Source of the DNA: an uncultured Paracoccaceae bacterium
GTDB taxonomy: Bacteria > Pseudomonadota > Alphaproteobacteria > Rhodobacterales > Rhodobacteraceae
Direction: 5' to 3'
Length of the DNA stretch: 14,743 nt
Assembly: GCA_937927885.1 (NCBI GenBank)
Contig: CALEZJ010000274.1
Coordinates: 1-14,743, forward strand
Shown here: in pieces, positions 14,241 to 14,743 of the stretch
Numbering within the stretch: position 1 is the first letter of the stretch
How the letters are laid out: the number at the start of each line of letters is the position of its first letter
Program-made: the position numbers and the translations under genes
Notes under the pieces: generated by a model
Told to the model about the DNA's origin: nothing
Database searches by the model: none
What the model saw: only the letters and a program-made list of their open reading frames with translations

Positions 14241-14743
14241 TCAGGGATAGGCAATCGCTGCGGCAGCGGCATGGGCGATCGTTTCGGCCGCGGGATGGTC
14301 GCCCCCCGCGCAAAGCCGGATCACGGTGACAAAGTCCTCGAGCGTGGCCGCGTCGGCGGTGGCGGGCAAGCCATCCAGATGACGCTCGAGAACTGCGATC
14401 TGCACCTGTTCAGCCCGCAATTCCAAGGCTTTGACCTGCTCGCGCAGCGGCGAAACCGGGGCGAAGCGCGCCATCCAGTCGTCGCCCTTCATTTCCGTCC
14501 GTACCTGCCGCAGGGTTGCCACCACCCGGGACTGCCAGGGCGAGACCAGGGCGCGGGCCTCGGCCAGGACTTCGGAAGTGATTGTCCGGCACCGAGCTCG
14601 GGCATGCAGCACCGCCAGCATCAAGGGCACATCGACACCGGCCTCGGCCTGAAGGGTTAGACATGCCTCGGGGATGCCGGGCCGCGCATGGACGGCCAGC
14701 GCAAACCGCCAGAGCGGACCTGTCAGATCGAGCGGTTCGGGAG
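14241..14743 (-). CDS. TIGR02444/DUF2390-type protein (5' end outside window)
   Basis: The reading frame enters from the right edge (first full codon at 14741-14739) and ends at TGA 14243-14241, giving 166 visible residues. It contains PLWRFALAVHARPGIPEACL followed by LQAEAGVDVPLMLAVLHA, and then APVSPLREQVKALELRAEQV. This is the pattern I associate with TIGR02444/DUF2390, a proteobacterial family of unknown function with the W-x-F-A-x-x-x-Y/H-x-R-x-G-V/I-x-x-A-C-L start. The family is normally about 150-180 residues, so only a few N-terminal residues should be missing. No signal peptide or membrane segment is visible. It converges on dctM and appears to be an ordinary core gene bordering the catabolic locus. 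Confidence 0.7.
   Translation of the reverse strand, partial: PEPLDLTGPLWRFALAVHARPGIPEACLTLQAEAGVDVPLMLAVLHARARCRTITSEVLAEARALVSPWQSRVVATLRQVRTEMKGDDWMARFAPVSPLREQVKALELRAEQVQIAVLERHLDGLPATADAATLEDFVTVIRLCAGGDHPAAETIAHAAAAAIAYP

Overview
The window looks like chromosomal DNA from an alphaproteobacterium, most likely of the Rhodobacteraceae (Paracoccus/Roseobacter-like). Reasons: high GC with strongly GC-biased third positions, a TRAP transporter next to CoA-thioester catabolism genes, a TIGR02444-type protein, and phage-like DUF927 cassettes resembling those I know from that family. No taxonomic marker gene is present, so this is inference.

Region 1 (1-2424) is a decayed accessory island read mostly on the minus strand. 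It holds the 5' end of a terminase-small-subunit-like gene, an unrecognised 208-residue gene, and a DUF927 (superfamily helicase/primase-like) gene broken by an in-frame amber codon and missing its 5' half. The missing half is replaced by a + strand IS66 remnant (end of orfA, start of orfB, still joined by ATGA). That remnant in turn cuts off the C-terminus of a frameshifted group III truncated hemoglobin pseudogene. Inside the 208-residue gene lie ten copies of a GTCGGAC-type 9-mer in exact dyad symmetry (3-2|2-3, equal 45-bp spacers, centre at 578.5). I consider this the most unusual signal in the window.

Region 2 (2481-5033) holds a small three-helix membrane protein on the minus strand, a long spacer, and dadA (D-amino acid dehydrogenase). 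In front of dadA, TTGACGAA occurs three times at exactly 31-bp intervals.

Region 3 (5034-7037) starts with a spacer containing a possible leader ORF. It is followed by two tandem GreA/GreB-C-domain (Rnk-like) genes and a small zinc-ribbon ORF.

Region 4 (6992-13913) is a compact catabolic locus. On the minus strand, a fatty-acid/aryl-type acyl-CoA ligase, an enoyl-CoA hydratase and an SDR dehydrogenase are tightly coupled. Divergent from them on the + strand are a MarR regulator and a complete TRAP transporter (dctP-dctQ-dctM). The shared intergenic region contains a promoter whose spacer carries a MarR-type ATTG-N8-CAAT site. The simplest reading is uptake of a carboxylate, CoA activation, hydration and oxidation under MarR control; the substrate cannot be read from sequence. 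A strong hairpin separates dctP from dctQ, and another follows dctM.

Region 5 (14241-14743) is a TIGR02444-type gene on the minus strand that runs off the right edge.
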